NCBI GenBank assembly: GCA_018675635.1
Contig: JABGXU010000008.1
Location: 361,343 to 425,342 of the forward strand
DNA from: Gammaproteobacteria bacterium
Lineage (GTDB): Bacteria; Pseudomonadota; Gammaproteobacteria; Poriferisulfidales; GCA-002705445
Reading direction: 5' to 3'
Length of the DNA: 64,000 bases
Shown piece after piece: positions 17,449 through 30,413 of this stretch. The translations under genes were made by a program, and so were the position numbers. The stretch's first letter is position 1, and every line of letters begins with the position of its first letter. The notes beneath the pieces were generated by a model. It did no database searches. It had not been told where the DNA came from and was given only the letters and a program-made list of their open reading frames with translations.

Positions 17449-20400
17449 ATAATAATTTTATACATTTACATTTGCATAGTGAATATTCTATATCAGATAG
17501 CTTAATTAGAATAAAAGACTTAATAAACGAAGCAAAAGAAAGGAACAGTCCTGCAGTTGCAATTACAGATTTCAACAATGTATTTTCATTAGTTAAGTTT
17601 TATAAATTAGCTATAAAAAATGGTATAAAGCCTATTATAGGCATTGAAATAGAATTAAAAAATAATAAAAATTCAACTCTTTCATCGAGAGTAGTTTTAC
17701 TATGTAAAAATATGCAAGGATTTAAAAATTTAAGTAACCTAATCACAGAGTCATATCTTAATTTAAATGAGGATAATAAGTTTTATATATCAAAGGAAGA
17801 GCTAGCAAAAAGAGCAGAAGGATTAATTGTTTTATCGGGTGGAATTTATGGAGATTTAGCTAATGCTATAAAATTAGAAAAAGAAGATGAAATAGAATCT
17901 TCTGTAAGTTATTGGAAAAAGAATTTTCCAGATAGTTTTTATGTAGAAATTACTAGAACAGGCAAAGAATATGAAGATGAATATCTTGCGCAAGTTCTGG
18001 AAATTGCTGAGAAACATAAATTACCCCTTGTGGCATCAAATGATGTTAGGTTTCTTTCGAAAAATGATTTTCAAGCTCACGAAGTAAGAGTTTGCATAAA
18101 TAATGGAACATATTTAAAAGATGAAAAAAGAAAATCAGAATATAGCGAAAATCAGTATCTTAAAACAAGTGAAGAAATGGAATTATTATTTTCAGATATT
18201 CCTTCAGCAATTGAAAACTCTTTTGAAATAGCAAAACGTTGTAATATTCAGCTGCCGCTTGGTGAAATTGCTATGCCAGTATTTCCTTTAGATAGTGGAG
18301 AGGATGAGAATGAGTATTTTAACTCTCTTGTTATGCAAAGTATGCGTACTAAATTATTAGAAAAAAAAATCGTTAATAAAGAACCTTACGTAAATCGCAT
18401 AAAAAAAGAATTAGATGTGATTATTAAAATGGGATACTCAGGATATTTTTTAATTGTTTCAGATTTCGTTATGTGGGCTAAAAATAATAATATACCAGTT
18501 GGTCCTGGCCGAGGTTCTGGGGCTGGGTCACTAGTAGCATATGTTTTAAATATAACTAATATAGATCCTATTAAATATGATTTGCTTTTTGAAAGATTCT
18601 TAAACCCCGAAAGAGTTTCTTTACCAGATTTTGATATTGATTTTTGTATGGACAAAAGAGATAGTGTTATTGACTACGTGGGAAAAAAATATGGCAGAGA
18701 TAAAGTAAGTCAAATTATTACGTATGGAACTATGGCAGCTAAAGCTGTTGTAAGGGATGTTGGAAGAGTTTTACAATATCCTTACCCGTTTGTTGATCAA
18801 ATAGCTAAATTAATACCATTTGAAATTGGAATAACTTTAATCCAGGCTTTAGAAGATCAAGAATTAAAAAAACTTTATAATTCTGACGACGACGTAAAAG
18901 AAATATTAGATATGGCTATGATACTTGAAGGATTAGCAAGAAATGCTGGCACACATGCTGGCGGAATTGTTATTTCTCCAAAAGAACTTGTTAATTACAT
19001 GCCTTTATATAGAGATACAGCTAGCAGCTCTTTATTAACCCAACTAGATAAAGACGATGTAGAAGCTATTGGTTTGATAAAATTTGATTTTTTAGGTTTA
19101 CGCACCCTAACAGTTATAGAAAATACATTAAACTTAATTAACAAAAATAAAACTAATGATGATTTATTTATATTGGATAATATCCCCTTAGACGATCAGA
19201 AAACTTTTGAGCTTTTAAGGCAACAAAAAACAACAGGAGTGTTTCAGTTAGAATCAAGAGGGATAAAAGATATAATTAAAAGATTAAAACCAGATAAGTT
19301 TGATGATTTAGTTGCGCTAGTGGCTCTTTACAGGCCGGGTCCTCTTCAATCAGGAATGGTAGATGATTTTATAGATAGAAAAAATGGTGCAAACGTTGAA
19401 TATTTGCATCCATTAATCGAAGATGTTTTAAGACCAACTTATGGAGTAATTTTATATCAGGAACAAGTTATGAAAATAGCACAGGTTCTTGGTGGCTATA
19501 GTCTAGGCTCTGCAGATATTTTAAGAAGAGCAATGGGTAAAAAACAATATGCTGAAATGCAGCAACAAAGAGAAGTTTTTGTTAATGGGGCTGTAAGAAA
19601 TAATGTTGAAATAAAACAAGCGGAATATATTTTTGATTTAATGGAGAAATTTGCTGGATATGGCTTTAATAAATCTCATTCAGTTGCTTATGCATTAATA
19701 GCTTATCAGACAGCATATTTAAAGACACATTACAAAGAGCCTTTTATAGCTGCAGTATTATCAAGCGATATGGATAACACTGATAAAGTAGTTAGGTTTG
19801 TTAAAGAATGCGAGTATATGAACATTTCATTAATTCCGCCAAATATAAATAAATCAAATTACTTTTTTAATGTTAATGATGATAATGAGATAGTTTATGG
19901 TTTAGGTGCAATTAAAGGAGTTGGTAATTCTATAATAGAAACTATTATTAACGAAAGAAAAGAAAATGGGGTTTTTAATAGTTTAGATGACCTTTTAAAA
20001 AGATGTGGAAGCCATAAAATAAACAAAAGAGTAATTGAGGCTCTAATAAAATCAGGCTCTCTAGATGTATTTAAGGAAACAAGAGCGACATTATTATCAG
20101 CTTATCCTGATTCTTTGAAAATGGCGGAGCAAAATTCAAAAAATATACAGCAAGGCCAAATAGATATTTTTGGATTTACTGAAAAGGAAATTGAAAATAA
20201 AAATATTAAGAAAGAGGCAGAGTGGCCTACTATAAAAAAACTATCATTTGAGAGAGACGTACTAGGTTTTTATTTAACTGGTCATCCCATAATTGAATAT
20301 AAGGACGAATTAAAAAATATCGTTAGTAATAATTTGTATTCAATAAAAACTAATTATAAAGCAAGATCAAGCAAAAGAAACATATATAAAATTGCTGGCG

Positions 20401-20888
20401 TAATAAATAGTATCCGAATTAGAACAACCAGCACAAAAGACAAGCTTGCTCAAATTAATCTTGGAGATGATACGGATAATATAGATGTTATAGCAAATAG
20501 TAGTTTATTGAATGACTCTATAAATAGAGACGAAATTGTAATTATAGAAGGCACATTAAGATTAGATGAATACACAAATAGATTAAGTTTTAGAGCAAAG
20601 TCAATTAATTCAGTAGAAGATGCTAGAATCTTATTCGCTACAGGAATTAAGCTTAGTGTAATAAATAAAACTGATTTATCAGATTTAGTTAATAAGCTAG
20701 AGTTTTTGTTTTCTAAAGAAGATAAAATGGGAAAATGCTTAGTTAGACTAGATTATATGGCCTCAGGAATTACTAAATCACTGGTATTAGGTGAAAATTA
20801 CAAAATTTCACCAACTGATGATATAATTGCCGAACTGAAAAAATTAGATTGTATTGAGGATATTGAATTAATTTATTCGTCAATATAA
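17445..20888 (+). CDS. dnaE: DNA polymerase III alpha subunit DnaE
   Basis: Replicative polymerase catalytic subunit. At 1,147 residues it is nearly the length of E. coli DnaE (1,160). Domains in order: an N-terminal PHP domain beginning FIHLHLHSEYSISDS; the polymerase core with GPGRGSGAGSLVAY, the catalytic pair in PDFDIDF and the third acidic residue in IKFDFLGLRTL; the thumb/finger region with RRAMGKK; helix-hairpin-helix; and an OB fold near the C-terminus. A beta-clamp-binding peptide is plausible around QIDIFGF. It overlaps rnhB and is followed by accA, the E. coli order. Confidence 0.98.
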   Translation: MNNNFIHLHLHSEYSISDSLIRIKDLINEAKERNSPAVAITDFNNVFSLVKFYKLAIKNGIKPIIGIEIELKNNKNSTLSSRVVLLCKNMQGFKNLSNLITESYLNLNEDNKFYISKEELAKRAEGLIVLSGGIYGDLANAIKLEKEDEIESSVSYWKKNFPDSFYVEITRTGKEYEDEYLAQVLEIAEKHKLPLVASNDVRFLSKNDFQAHEVRVCINNGTYLKDEKRKSEYSENQYLKTSEEMELLFSDIPSAIENSFEIAKRCNIQLPLGEIAMPVFPLDSGEDENEYFNSLVMQSMRTKLLEKKIVNKEPYVNRIKKELDVIIKMGYSGYFLIVSDFVMWAKNNNIPVGPGRGSGAGSLVAYVLNITNIDPIKYDLLFERFLNPERVSLPDFDIDFCMDKRDSVIDYVGKKYGRDKVSQIITYGTMAAKAVVRDVGRVLQYPYPFVDQIAKLIPFEIGITLIQALEDQELKKLYNSDDDVKEILDMAMILEGLARNAGTHAGGIVISPKELVNYMPLYRDTASSSLLTQLDKDDVEAIGLIKFDFLGLRTLTVIENTLNLINKNKTNDDLFILDNIPLDDQKTFELLRQQKTTGVFQLESRGIKDIIKRLKPDKFDDLVALVALYRPGPLQSGMVDDFIDRKNGANVEYLHPLIEDVLRPTYGVILYQEQVMKIAQVLGGYSLGSADILRRAMGKKQYAEMQQQREVFVNGAVRNNVEIKQAEYIFDLMEKFAGYGFNKSHSVAYALIAYQTAYLKTHYKEPFIAAVLSSDMDNTDKVVRFVKECEYMNISLIPPNINKSNYFFNVNDDNEIVYGLGAIKGVGNSIIETIINERKENGVFNSLDDLLKRCGSHKINKRVIEALIKSGSLDVFKETRATLLSAYPDSLKMAEQNSKNIQQGQIDIFGFTEKEIENKNIKKEAEWPTIKKLSFERDVLGFYLTGHPIIEYKDELKNIVSNNLYSIKTNYKARSSKRNIYKIAGVINSIRIRTTSTKDKLAQINLGDDTDNIDVIANSSLLNDSINRDEIVIIEGTLRLDEYTNRLSFRAKSINSVEDARILFATGIKLSVINKTDLSDLVNKLEFLFSKEDKMGKCLVRLDYMASGITKSLVLGENYKISPTDDIIAELKKLDCIEDIELIYSSI

Positions 20889-20904
20889 TAATTAGGATAT
20901 AGGT

Positions 20905-21849
20905 ATGCTTAAATTTGAAGAACCCATCAAGGTTCTAGAAGATAAAATTGAAGAATTGAGGAATATTGGTTCTGATGGCCAAGTCAATATTGTTGAGGAA
21001 ATAAACGTTCTTCAGAAAAAATGTAATGTTTTAATAAAAGACATATATAGTAATTTAACTCCATGGCAAATCACACAGATTGCAAGACATCCTGATAGAC
21101 CTTACACAATGGATTATATAAACTCTATTTTTAAAAATTTTCATGAGCTTCATGGTGATAGAGCATACGCGGATGATAATGCCGTCATTTCTGGTATTGC
21201 ACAATTTCATGATATATCTGTAGCTGTAATAGGGCATCAAAAAGGAAGAGGAACAAATGACAAAATAAAAAGAAATTTTGGTATGGCGAAACCAGAAGGA
21301 TTTAGAAAATCTTTAAGAATAATGAAGCTTGCCGAAAGGTATAATATGCCAATTATAACATTTATAGATACCCCAGGAGCATACCCAGGAATTGACGCTG
21401 AAGAAAGAGGACAAAGTGAAGCAATTGCAAATAATCTTCTTGAGATGTCTGATCTTTCTGTTCCAATATTATCTTATGTAATAGGTGAGGGAGGGTCTGG
21501 TGGCGCACTAGCAATTGGAGTATGTGACAATCTATCAATGCTTGAATATAGTATCTATTCAGTGATATCTCCAGAAGGTTGTGCTTCAATATTATGGAAG
21601 TCACCAGAATATGCACATTTAGCTGCAGAAGCTATGTGCATAACTGCTGATAATTTAATCAAATTAAGATTAATAGATGAGGTAATTTCAGAACCGCTAG
21701 GTGGAGCTCATAGAAATGCATCCCAAGTAAGTAAAGATATTGCGACATCAATCTCAAAAAATTTAGATATTTATTTTAAAATGGATTCTAGAACCTTAAT
21801 TAACAATAGAAAAGATAAATTAGGTTCTGTAGGTTATTATCAAGAATAG
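20905..21849 (+). CDS. accA: Acetyl-CoA carboxylase carboxyltransferase alpha subunit
   Basis: With AccD forms the carboxyltransferase making malonyl-CoA, the first committed step of fatty-acid synthesis. The protein shows the coiled N-terminal region, ARHPDRPYTMDYI near residue 60, GHQKGR, FIDTPGAYPG, and the oxyanion-hole segment GEGGSGGALAIG, all diagnostic. Length 314 is close to E. coli AccA (319). GGATATAGG before the ATG gives a ribosome-binding site. It lies 16 bases after dnaE, as in other Gammaproteobacteria. Confidence 0.98.
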   Translation: MLKFEEPIKVLEDKIEELRNIGSDGQVNIVEEINVLQKKCNVLIKDIYSNLTPWQITQIARHPDRPYTMDYINSIFKNFHELHGDRAYADDNAVISGIAQFHDISVAVIGHQKGRGTNDKIKRNFGMAKPEGFRKSLRIMKLAERYNMPIITFIDTPGAYPGIDAEERGQSEAIANNLLEMSDLSVPILSYVIGEGGSGGALAIGVCDNLSMLEYSIYSVISPEGCASILWKSPEYAHLAAEAMCITADNLIKLRLIDEVISEPLGGAHRNASQVSKDIATSISKNLDIYFKMDSRTLINNRKDKLGSVGYYQE

Positions 21850-21850
21850 A

Positions 21851-23131
21851 ATGGAGACTTCAGATTTTGATTTTAAAAACTTATTTTCAATTTTTGAATT
21901 AAACATATCAAAAATAATTAATAAAAATAATTATGATGAGATTTTGGTCGCCTATAGTGGTGGAAGTGATTCAACAGCTTTATTATATTTTGCAAACGAA
22001 CTCGCAAAAAAATTAAAAAAAAATATTAAAGCCGTTCATGTAAACCATAATTTAAATAGTGATGCAAAAGAATGGGAAGAGCATTGTAAAACTTTTTGCA
22101 ATAAAACCCAAATTCCATTAGTAATAAATAACTTAAATATTATCCTGAAACCAGGGGATAGCATTGAAGAACGCGCTAGAGAACAAAGGTATTTGTCAAT
22201 ATATTCATTAATGAGCGATAAAACTATTATGATGACAGCTCATCATCAAGATGATCAAGCAGAGACTTTACTATTCCAACTTTTTAGAGGCTCTGGAGTA
22301 AAAGGATTATCAGGTATGCCAGCAGTGAAAAAACTTAATGATGGCTATCATGTCCGACCATTTTTAAATCTAAATAAAAACACGCTTGAAGATTTTATAA
22401 TATTTAAGGAGTTAGTTTGTATAAAAGATACATCTAATGAAAATACAAATTTTTCTAGAAATTTTATAAGAAAGGAAATATTACCAAAAATTAAAGAAAA
22501 GTGGTCAAATTGTGCGGTTACAATTTCTAGAGCAGCAGAAAATTTATCAACAGCTTCTCGACTTAATGAAGACTTAGCTTTAATAGATATTCAAAAATAT
22601 TTATTAGAAGATATTCGTAAACTTAATACAAGTATCAATGAATTAGAAATATATCGTTTTAATAATGTAATTAGATTTTGGATAAAAAAAAATTCCTTTA
22701 AAATGCCATCAACTAATCAATTATCTTCTATATATAATAATGTATTATTTGCTGGAGAAGACAAGGTTCCATTTTTTTCGTGCTCTGATTATGAGATAAG
22801 AAGGCATAATGATTATATAGAAATAATGAATCCTTTAAAAAAACACGATGCATCTAAAACTTATATTTGGAGGACTAAAGAAAATTTAGTAATTCCAAAT
22901 TTATTAGTAAATTTAAGTTGGGTTAATTTAGAAGAAAAATTCGGGGATGAGTTAAAAAGTAACGTTGAAGTAAAATTTAGACAAAGTGGAGAGAATATTA
23001 AATTTGGTGAATCTAATAAATCCTTAAAGGATTATATGAGAGAAAATGAAATACCACCCTGGCAAAGAGATAGAGTTTTATTAATCTATATTAATAAAGA
23101 GTTAAAAATTATTTGGGACAAATATAATTAA
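21851..23131 (+). CDS. tilS: tRNA(Ile)-lysidine synthetase TilS
   Basis: Converts cytidine-34 of the CAU-anticodon isoleucine tRNA to lysidine, so that it reads AUA, a codon used heavily in this AT-rich genome. The N-type PP-loop ATP site is SGGSDS (36-41), followed by VNHNL, AHHQDDQAET and the FSRNFIRKEILP segment, with TilS-type C-terminal domains to residue 426. Length agrees with E. coli (432). It starts one base after accA and is convergent with a small membrane protein. The order accA-tilS matches Pseudomonas and is close to that of E. coli. Confidence 0.96.
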   Translation: METSDFDFKNLFSIFELNISKIINKNNYDEILVAYSGGSDSTALLYFANELAKKLKKNIKAVHVNHNLNSDAKEWEEHCKTFCNKTQIPLVINNLNIILKPGDSIEERAREQRYLSIYSLMSDKTIMMTAHHQDDQAETLLFQLFRGSGVKGLSGMPAVKKLNDGYHVRPFLNLNKNTLEDFIIFKELVCIKDTSNENTNFSRNFIRKEILPKIKEKWSNCAVTISRAAENLSTASRLNEDLALIDIQKYLLEDIRKLNTSINELEIYRFNNVIRFWIKKNSFKMPSTNQLSSIYNNVLFAGEDKVPFFSCSDYEIRRHNDYIEIMNPLKKHDASKTYIWRTKENLVIPNLLVNLSWVNLEEKFGDELKSNVEVKFRQSGENIKFGESNKSLKDYMRENEIPPWQRDRVLLIYINKELKIIWDKYN

Positions 23132-23137
23132 ACGCTG

Positions 23138-23329
23138 CTACTTGTTTGTATTAATCTTTAAGGGTAAATACAAAGGACACCAACCAAGAATACCTGTTAG
23201 AACTGGTATTAAACCTATAAACCCCCATAGCTTTGGTTCTATTTGAGATAAAACACCTAGATAAAATATAAAAAACCCAATCAGTACTCTAAATAACCTT
23301 TCAATCTTCCCAACATTTATGCAAAACAT
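23138..23329 (-). CDS. Small DUF2892/YgaP-like inner-membrane protein
   Basis: A 63-residue protein with two hydrophobic helices joined by a short turn: an N-terminal NVGKIERLFRVLIGF segment, then WGFIGLIPVLTGILGWCPLY, then a short polar tail. This is the typical form of the DUF2892 family, related to the membrane-anchoring domain of YgaP-type rhodanese proteins, with the conserved GWCPLY cysteine. Function is unknown. It is the only minus-strand gene between 16.8 and 41 kb and converges with tilS, with a 6-base gap between stops. The remaining 99 to 140 bases up to pyrG hold the pyrG promoter and no other gene that I can see. Confidence 0.85.
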   Translation of the reverse strand: MFCINVGKIERLFRVLIGFFIFYLGVLSQIEPKLWGFIGLIPVLTGILGWCPLYLPLKINTNK

Positions 23330-23428
23330 AAAGTTTTCCTAATTATAAAATCACTAATAATATTACATGAATATATTTTTTTTGGGAAATTATTTATTTT
23401 CTTTTAGAATTGTAGAATTTTATATTAT

Positions 23429-23456
23429 TTGTTAAACTATATTCCCGTCTTATATA
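23429..23456 (+). promoter_or_regulatory. Probable sigma-70 promoter for pyrG-kdsA
   Basis: TTGTTA (23429-23434) and TATATA (23451-23456) are 16 bases apart, upstream of the GTG start at 23471. Transcription would begin near 23463, leaving a very short leader. The upstream in-frame TTG codon that would extend the pyrG reading frame is part of this -35 hexamer, which supports the downstream start. Confidence 0.5.
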
Positions 23457-23470
23457 ACTTTTTGCGAAGT

Positions 23471-25086
23471 GTGACTAAATACATATTCATTACAGGTGGT
23501 GTTGTATCTTCCCTTGGAAAGGGGATAGTTGCTGCATCTCTGGGATCTATTCTTGAATCTAGAAAACTGTCTGTATCTCTTATAAAACTAGACCCGTATA
23601 TAAATGTAGATCCAGGAACAATGAGCCCATCCCAACATGGTGAAGTCTTTGTAACATATGATGGCGCTGAGACTGATCTAGATCTTGGTCATTATGAGAG
23701 ATTTGTAAATTACAAAACTGGTCGTGCAAGCAATTATACAACTGGTCAAATTTATGATTCTGTATTAAGAAGGGAGAGAAAAGGAGAGTACTTAGGAAGT
23801 ACTGTTCAGGTTATTCCCCATATTACGGATGAGATTATTTTAAATATAAAGAAAGGTTCGTTTGATAAAGATATATGTATTGTCGAAATTGGGGGTACTG
23901 TTGGAGATATTGAATCTCTTCCGTTTATAGAAGCAATAAGACAAATGGGTGTGGAATATGGAAGAGATCTTGTAAGCTATATTCATTTAACTTTAGTTCC
24001 CTATATTAAAGCTGCAAATGAGATTAAAACTAAACCTACCCAACATTCTGTAAAAGAAATTAGATCTATTGGTATACAACCTGATGTTTTAGTTTGCAGA
24101 TCAGAAAGAATGATTAGTGTTGACGACAAGAAAAAAATTGCTTTATTTACAAATGTTGAAGCAAAAGCTGTTATCAATTCAATTGATGTTGAAGATATTT
24201 ATGAAGTTCCATTACTTCTACACGAGCAAGGTTTAGATGACATAATAGTTGAGAAATTAAATTTATCATGTGATAAAGCATCGCTAAAAGATTGGTTAAA
24301 TTATAAAAATAAAAGAAATGATATTAAAAATAAAATAAATATTAAAATTATTGCAAAGTACGCAAATTATACTGAATCATATAAATCATTAAATGAAGCA
24401 ATAAAACATGCTGGAGTTCATTCTGGGGTTGATGTAGATATAGAATATGTGGATGCTGAAAAACTAGAAGGAAATGATTTTTCAGTTTTGGAGAATGCTG
24501 GAGGAATAATAGTTCCCGGTGGTTTTGGTGATAGAGGTATTGAGGGGAAAATTAATGCTGTAAAATTCGCAAGAGAAAACAATGTCCCTTTTCTTGGGAT
24601 ATGCTTAGGTATGCAAGCTGCGGTAATTGAATTTTCAAGAAATGTTTGCAAATTAAAAAATGCAAATAGCACTGAATTTAACAAGAAATGTAATTATCCT
24701 GTTATTGCTCTTATTGAAGAATGGCTAGATAAAAAAGGATCTGTAGAATATCGTGATAAAAATTCAAACATAGGTGGTACAATGAGACTTGGCGAGCAAG
24801 AATGTATAATTAAAAAAGGTTCAAATATATATAAAGCTTATGAAGCAGAAGCTATTTTTGAAAGACATCGTCATCGCTATGAATTTAATAATGATTATAG
24901 AGATTCTTTAGAGAAAAAAGGTTTAATAATTTCAGGAACCTCAACCGATCAAACATTAGTTGAAGTAATTGAATTAAAGGGACACTCTTGGTTTGTAGGA
25001 TGTCAATTTCATCCAGAGTTTACATCTAAACCAACCACAGGCCACCCTTTGTTTAAAGCCTTTGTTAAGGAAATTAGAGATAAAAA

Positions 25087-25090
<4 letters not shown>
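23471..25090 (+). CDS. pyrG: CTP synthase
   Basis: Aminates UTP to CTP using glutamine. The N-terminal synthetase domain opens [18 protein letters not shown] (P-loop), followed by [15 protein letters not shown] and [13 protein letters not shown]. The C-terminal class I glutaminase domain has the cysteine in LGICLGMQ and the HPEF histidine-glutamate pair. I place the start at GTG 23471, giving 539 residues and the normal short N-terminus; the frame is open 14 codons further upstream, but that part overlaps the probable promoter. It overlaps kdsA by 4 bases; pyrG-kdsA-eno is the Pseudomonas-type order. Confidence 0.97.
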
Positions 25091-27507
<2,417 letters not shown>

Positions 27508-27515
27508 TTACTAAT

Positions 27516-28319
27516 ATGGTTAAAGAATTAAAAAATAATACTGAACTTTATGCGATTATACCTGCCGCAGGTAAAAGCACTAGGTATAAAAAATCTAATA
27601 AACTTTTTGATGGTATAGATGAAGATCTTTCTGTCATAGAGCCTTCCTTAGTTAGTCTTTCAAGTTTGGGTGTTGTTAATAAAATTATAGTTGGGTATGA
27701 TGAATCTTCGAAAGATTTTTCGAAATTAATTGATAGTTTTGGTAAGTTAAAAAATATTATTACGGAAAGTTTAGATAATAATGATATAAATACCCCGCAT
27801 TTTAAAACAGAATTTGTGAAAGGGGGAATCACAAGGCAGGAAACTGTATTTAATTCTTTAGAATATGTAAAAAATATAAAAATTAATACTGATAACTTGT
27901 GGATTCTTGTACATGATGCAGCAAGACCTTGTGCTATTTCATTTGATTTTTTAGAATTTATTAATAAAACTATTGAGTGTAATACCTCTAGTGTGATGGG
28001 TTTACCAATTTCAGATACTATTAAAAAAGTAGATAAAGATTTTAATCTTATAAAAACAGTATCAAGAGAAAATATGTGGGTAGCACAAACTCCTCAAATG
28101 TTTAAATTCGACATAATATATAAATCTTTAAAGCATTGTATCGATAATAATATATATGTAACAGATGAGAGCCAGGCACTTGAAATTCTAGGATATAATT
28201 GTCGAATGCACATGGGTAGACCCCATAATTTTAAGATAACCCGAAAAAGTGATTTATCATTCGCAAGATGTATCCATAATCATATCGCAGATTATTTATT
28301 TTTGGATGAGGAAGATTAA
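27516..28319 (+). CDS. ispD: 2-C-methyl-D-erythritol 4-phosphate cytidylyltransferase
   Basis: MEP pathway step three: activates MEP with CTP. The nucleotide-binding loop is PAAGKSTRYKKSNKLF, carrying the catalytic arginine and lysine; VHDAARPC, AQTPQMF and NFKITRKSDL are further family segments. At 267 residues it is about 30 longer than E. coli IspD, with extra sequence between the CTP loop and the central region (about residues 60-105). It is followed two bases later by ispF, a common pairing. Confidence 0.94.
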   Translation: MVKELKNNTELYAIIPAAGKSTRYKKSNKLFDGIDEDLSVIEPSLVSLSSLGVVNKIIVGYDESSKDFSKLIDSFGKLKNIITESLDNNDINTPHFKTEFVKGGITRQETVFNSLEYVKNIKINTDNLWILVHDAARPCAISFDFLEFINKTIECNTSSVMGLPISDTIKKVDKDFNLIKTVSRENMWVAQTPQMFKFDIIYKSLKHCIDNNIYVTDESQALEILGYNCRMHMGRPHNFKITRKSDLSFARCIHNHIADYLFLDEED

Positions 28320-28321
28320 TA

Positions 28322-28795
28322 ATGATTAGAATAGGCCATGGATATGATTCACATAGATACAAAGATGGAGAATATATAATTATTGGTGGAATTAAAATTC
28401 CATCAAAACGTTCTATTCTTGCTCATTCTGACGGAGATATTTTAATGCATGCTTTATGTGATGCTTTACTTGGAGCATCAGGAAATGGAGATATGGGGTG
28501 TTATTTTGATTCTTCAAAAGTTAATAAAGATGAGGATAGTTCTGTTTTTTTAAAAAAAGTTTTAGAGATTATTAGTAATGATGGTTATTCTATAATAAAT
28601 ATTGACACAACTATAATAACTGAGAAACCTTGTATATCTACATATTCTGAAAAAATAAAAAAATCTCTTGCGAGTATTTTAAATATAGATAAACAAAAAA
28701 TAAATATTAAATCAAAGACAAATGACAAACTTGGGTATATTGGAAGGCATGAAGGTATAGAAGCACATGTTTCTTTGCTACTTGAAAAAAAATGA
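28322..28795 (+). CDS. ispF: 2-C-methyl-D-erythritol 2,4-cyclodiphosphate synthase
   Basis: MEP pathway step five, forming the cyclodiphosphate. The N-terminal zinc motif is RIGHGYDSHR (DxH) with the third histidine in LAHSDGDILMHAL; TTDKLGYIGR-like sequence (here TNDKLGYIGRHEG) is at the C-terminus. Length 157 equals the family norm. It overlaps the next gene, tsaB, by four bases (ATGA). Confidence 0.97.
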   Translation: MIRIGHGYDSHRYKDGEYIIIGGIKIPSKRSILAHSDGDILMHALCDALLGASGNGDMGCYFDSSKVNKDEDSSVFLKKVLEIISNDGYSIINIDTTIITEKPCISTYSEKIKKSLASILNIDKQKINIKSKTNDKLGYIGRHEGIEAHVSLLLEKK

Positions 28796-29475
28796 TTTTA
28801 TATATAGATACTGCATTTGATAAAACTATATTAGCTATAAAAAAAGATGGAAAAATTTTCGAAGAAAAAATAAATGAAAATGCTAATATTTCACAGATAT
28901 TAGTGCAGAAAACGGATGATCTTTTAAAAAAGATAGGCATAAAAAAAACAGACATTAAGTTAATAGGATTTAATAAAGGCCCTGGGAATTTTACAAGCCT
29001 AAGAGTGGCTTTGGCTTACGTTAAAGCCATAGGGTATTATTTGAATATTCCTATCGTTGCGCTAAATTCTTTTCAAATTTTAGCATTATCAAAGCCTGAT
29101 ATGGATGATAATTATCCAATGATTATAGCTATAGACGCTAGAATGGACGAAATTTATTGGACAAACTATGAAGGCAATGAAATTTTTTCAGATAAGCAAT
29201 CATACGAATTATCTTCTTGCAATACTTTTTATAAAAAATTAACGAAACTAAAATATAAAAAAATTAATTTAATTAAAAACAAATCAGAAATTTTAAGTGA
29301 TAATAATAAATTACCTAGTCTTATTAGCGCCTCAGTTTTTAATTCTAAGGGTATTAATTTAGATGAAATTTTTTTCAGTATAGAAACTCTGTTTGCAAAT
29401 AATTTTGTAAATACTGCAGATGAAGTAAATTTACTTTATATTAGAGATAATGTTGCTCAAAAAAAACATGAATAA
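28792..29475 (+). CDS. tsaB: tRNA threonylcarbamoyladenosine biosynthesis protein TsaB
   Basis: Partner of TsaD and TsaE in adding threonylcarbamoyl to A37 of tRNAs reading ANN codons. The ASKHA-type N-terminus ILYIDTAFDKTILAI and the GFNKGPGNFTSLRVALAYVKAIGY segment are diagnostic; the C-terminal third is less conserved. At 227 residues it has family length. It lies between ispF and miaA, so it groups with another A37-modifying enzyme. Confidence 0.92.
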   Translation: MILYIDTAFDKTILAIKKDGKIFEEKINENANISQILVQKTDDLLKKIGIKKTDIKLIGFNKGPGNFTSLRVALAYVKAIGYYLNIPIVALNSFQILALSKPDMDDNYPMIIAIDARMDEIYWTNYEGNEIFSDKQSYELSSCNTFYKKLTKLKYKKINLIKNKSEILSDNNKLPSLISASVFNSKGINLDEIFFSIETLFANNFVNTADEVNLLYIRDNVAQKKHE

Positions 29476-30388
29476 AGTAATATCTTTGATGGGACCAACT
29501 GCGTCTGGTAAAACTGACTTAGCAATATCTTTATCAGAAAAATTTAATTTAGAAATTATTAGTGTTGATTCGGTAATGGTATATAAGGAACTCAATATTG
29601 GTTCTTCAAAACCTGATCTAGAAACTTTATTAAACTTTCCTCACAGGTTAGTGAATATTATTGAACCACATGAACAATATTCTGTTGCGCAATTTTATAA
29701 TGATTTGTTAGATAATTTTAAAGATATATATTTATCTAATAAAGTTCCTTTGTTAGTAGGTGGTTCAATGATGTATTTTAAAACTTTTTTCTCTGGTGGT
29801 CTTTCAGAGCTTGAGCCAGTTTCTGCTAATATTAAAAATAATATTTCTAATAAATTAGAGCAAAATGGTTTAGCACATATGTATAATCATTTGGTAGAAA
29901 AAGATAAGGAAATTGCTAGTAAAATACATCCAAATGACAAATACAGAATCATTAGAATGCTAGAAATATTTTATGCAAATAATAAGAAGCCAAGTGATTT
30001 ATTAAAAAAGCCATTAACTACTATTCAAAACCTAAATAACTTGAATTTATCAATAATTCCAGGTGACAGAAATTTTTTACACAGTAGTATTAAATTAAGA
30101 TTAAAGCACATGATAAAAAGTGGTTTTATAGATGAAGTTGAAGAAATACGCAACAAATATGTAAATCTTGATTTGCCATCAATGTCTACAATTGGTTATA
30201 AACAGGTTAATGAATATCTTAATGGTAAAATTGAAAAAAATACTATGGAAGATAATATATTGGCGGCTACAAGACAGTTAGCAAAAAGGCAAATTACATG
30301 GTTAAGGCATCTGGATGGTTCAACGGTGTATACTTTCCTAGATTATGATAATATTGAAAATAGAGTTAAATATTTTTTGAGCGTTTAA
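29468..30388 (+). CDS. miaA: tRNA dimethylallyltransferase MiaA
   Basis: Prenylates A37 of tRNAs reading UNN codons, using DMAPP from the MEP pathway. The P-loop is GPTASGKT, followed by [25 protein letters not shown] and VGGSMMYF, and later TIGYKQ and [13 protein letters not shown] choose the ATG at 29468 (306 residues), which starts [11 protein letters not shown] and overlaps the tsaB stop by 8 bases, over an upstream TTG. It begins the conserved miaA-hfq-hflX-hflK-hflC-purA cluster. Confidence 0.96.
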   Translation: MNKVISLMGPTASGKTDLAISLSEKFNLEIISVDSVMVYKELNIGSSKPDLETLLNFPHRLVNIIEPHEQYSVAQFYNDLLDNFKDIYLSNKVPLLVGGSMMYFKTFFSGGLSELEPVSANIKNNISNKLEQNGLAHMYNHLVEKDKEIASKIHPNDKYRIIRMLEIFYANNKKPSDLLKKPLTTIQNLNNLNLSIIPGDRNFLHSSIKLRLKHMIKSGFIDEVEEIRNKYVNLDLPSMSTIGYKQVNEYLNGKIEKNTMEDNILAATRQLAKRQITWLRHLDGSTVYTFLDYDNIENRVKYFLSV

Positions 30389-30413
30389 ACATAACGATAT
30401 GGGCGGTATAACA

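Noticed and set aside
23429..23470. Upstream 14-codon extension of pyrG from a TTG codon
   Set aside because: The extra residues are not family-like, and the TTG forms part of the probable -35 element; GTG at 23471 gives the normal N-terminus.
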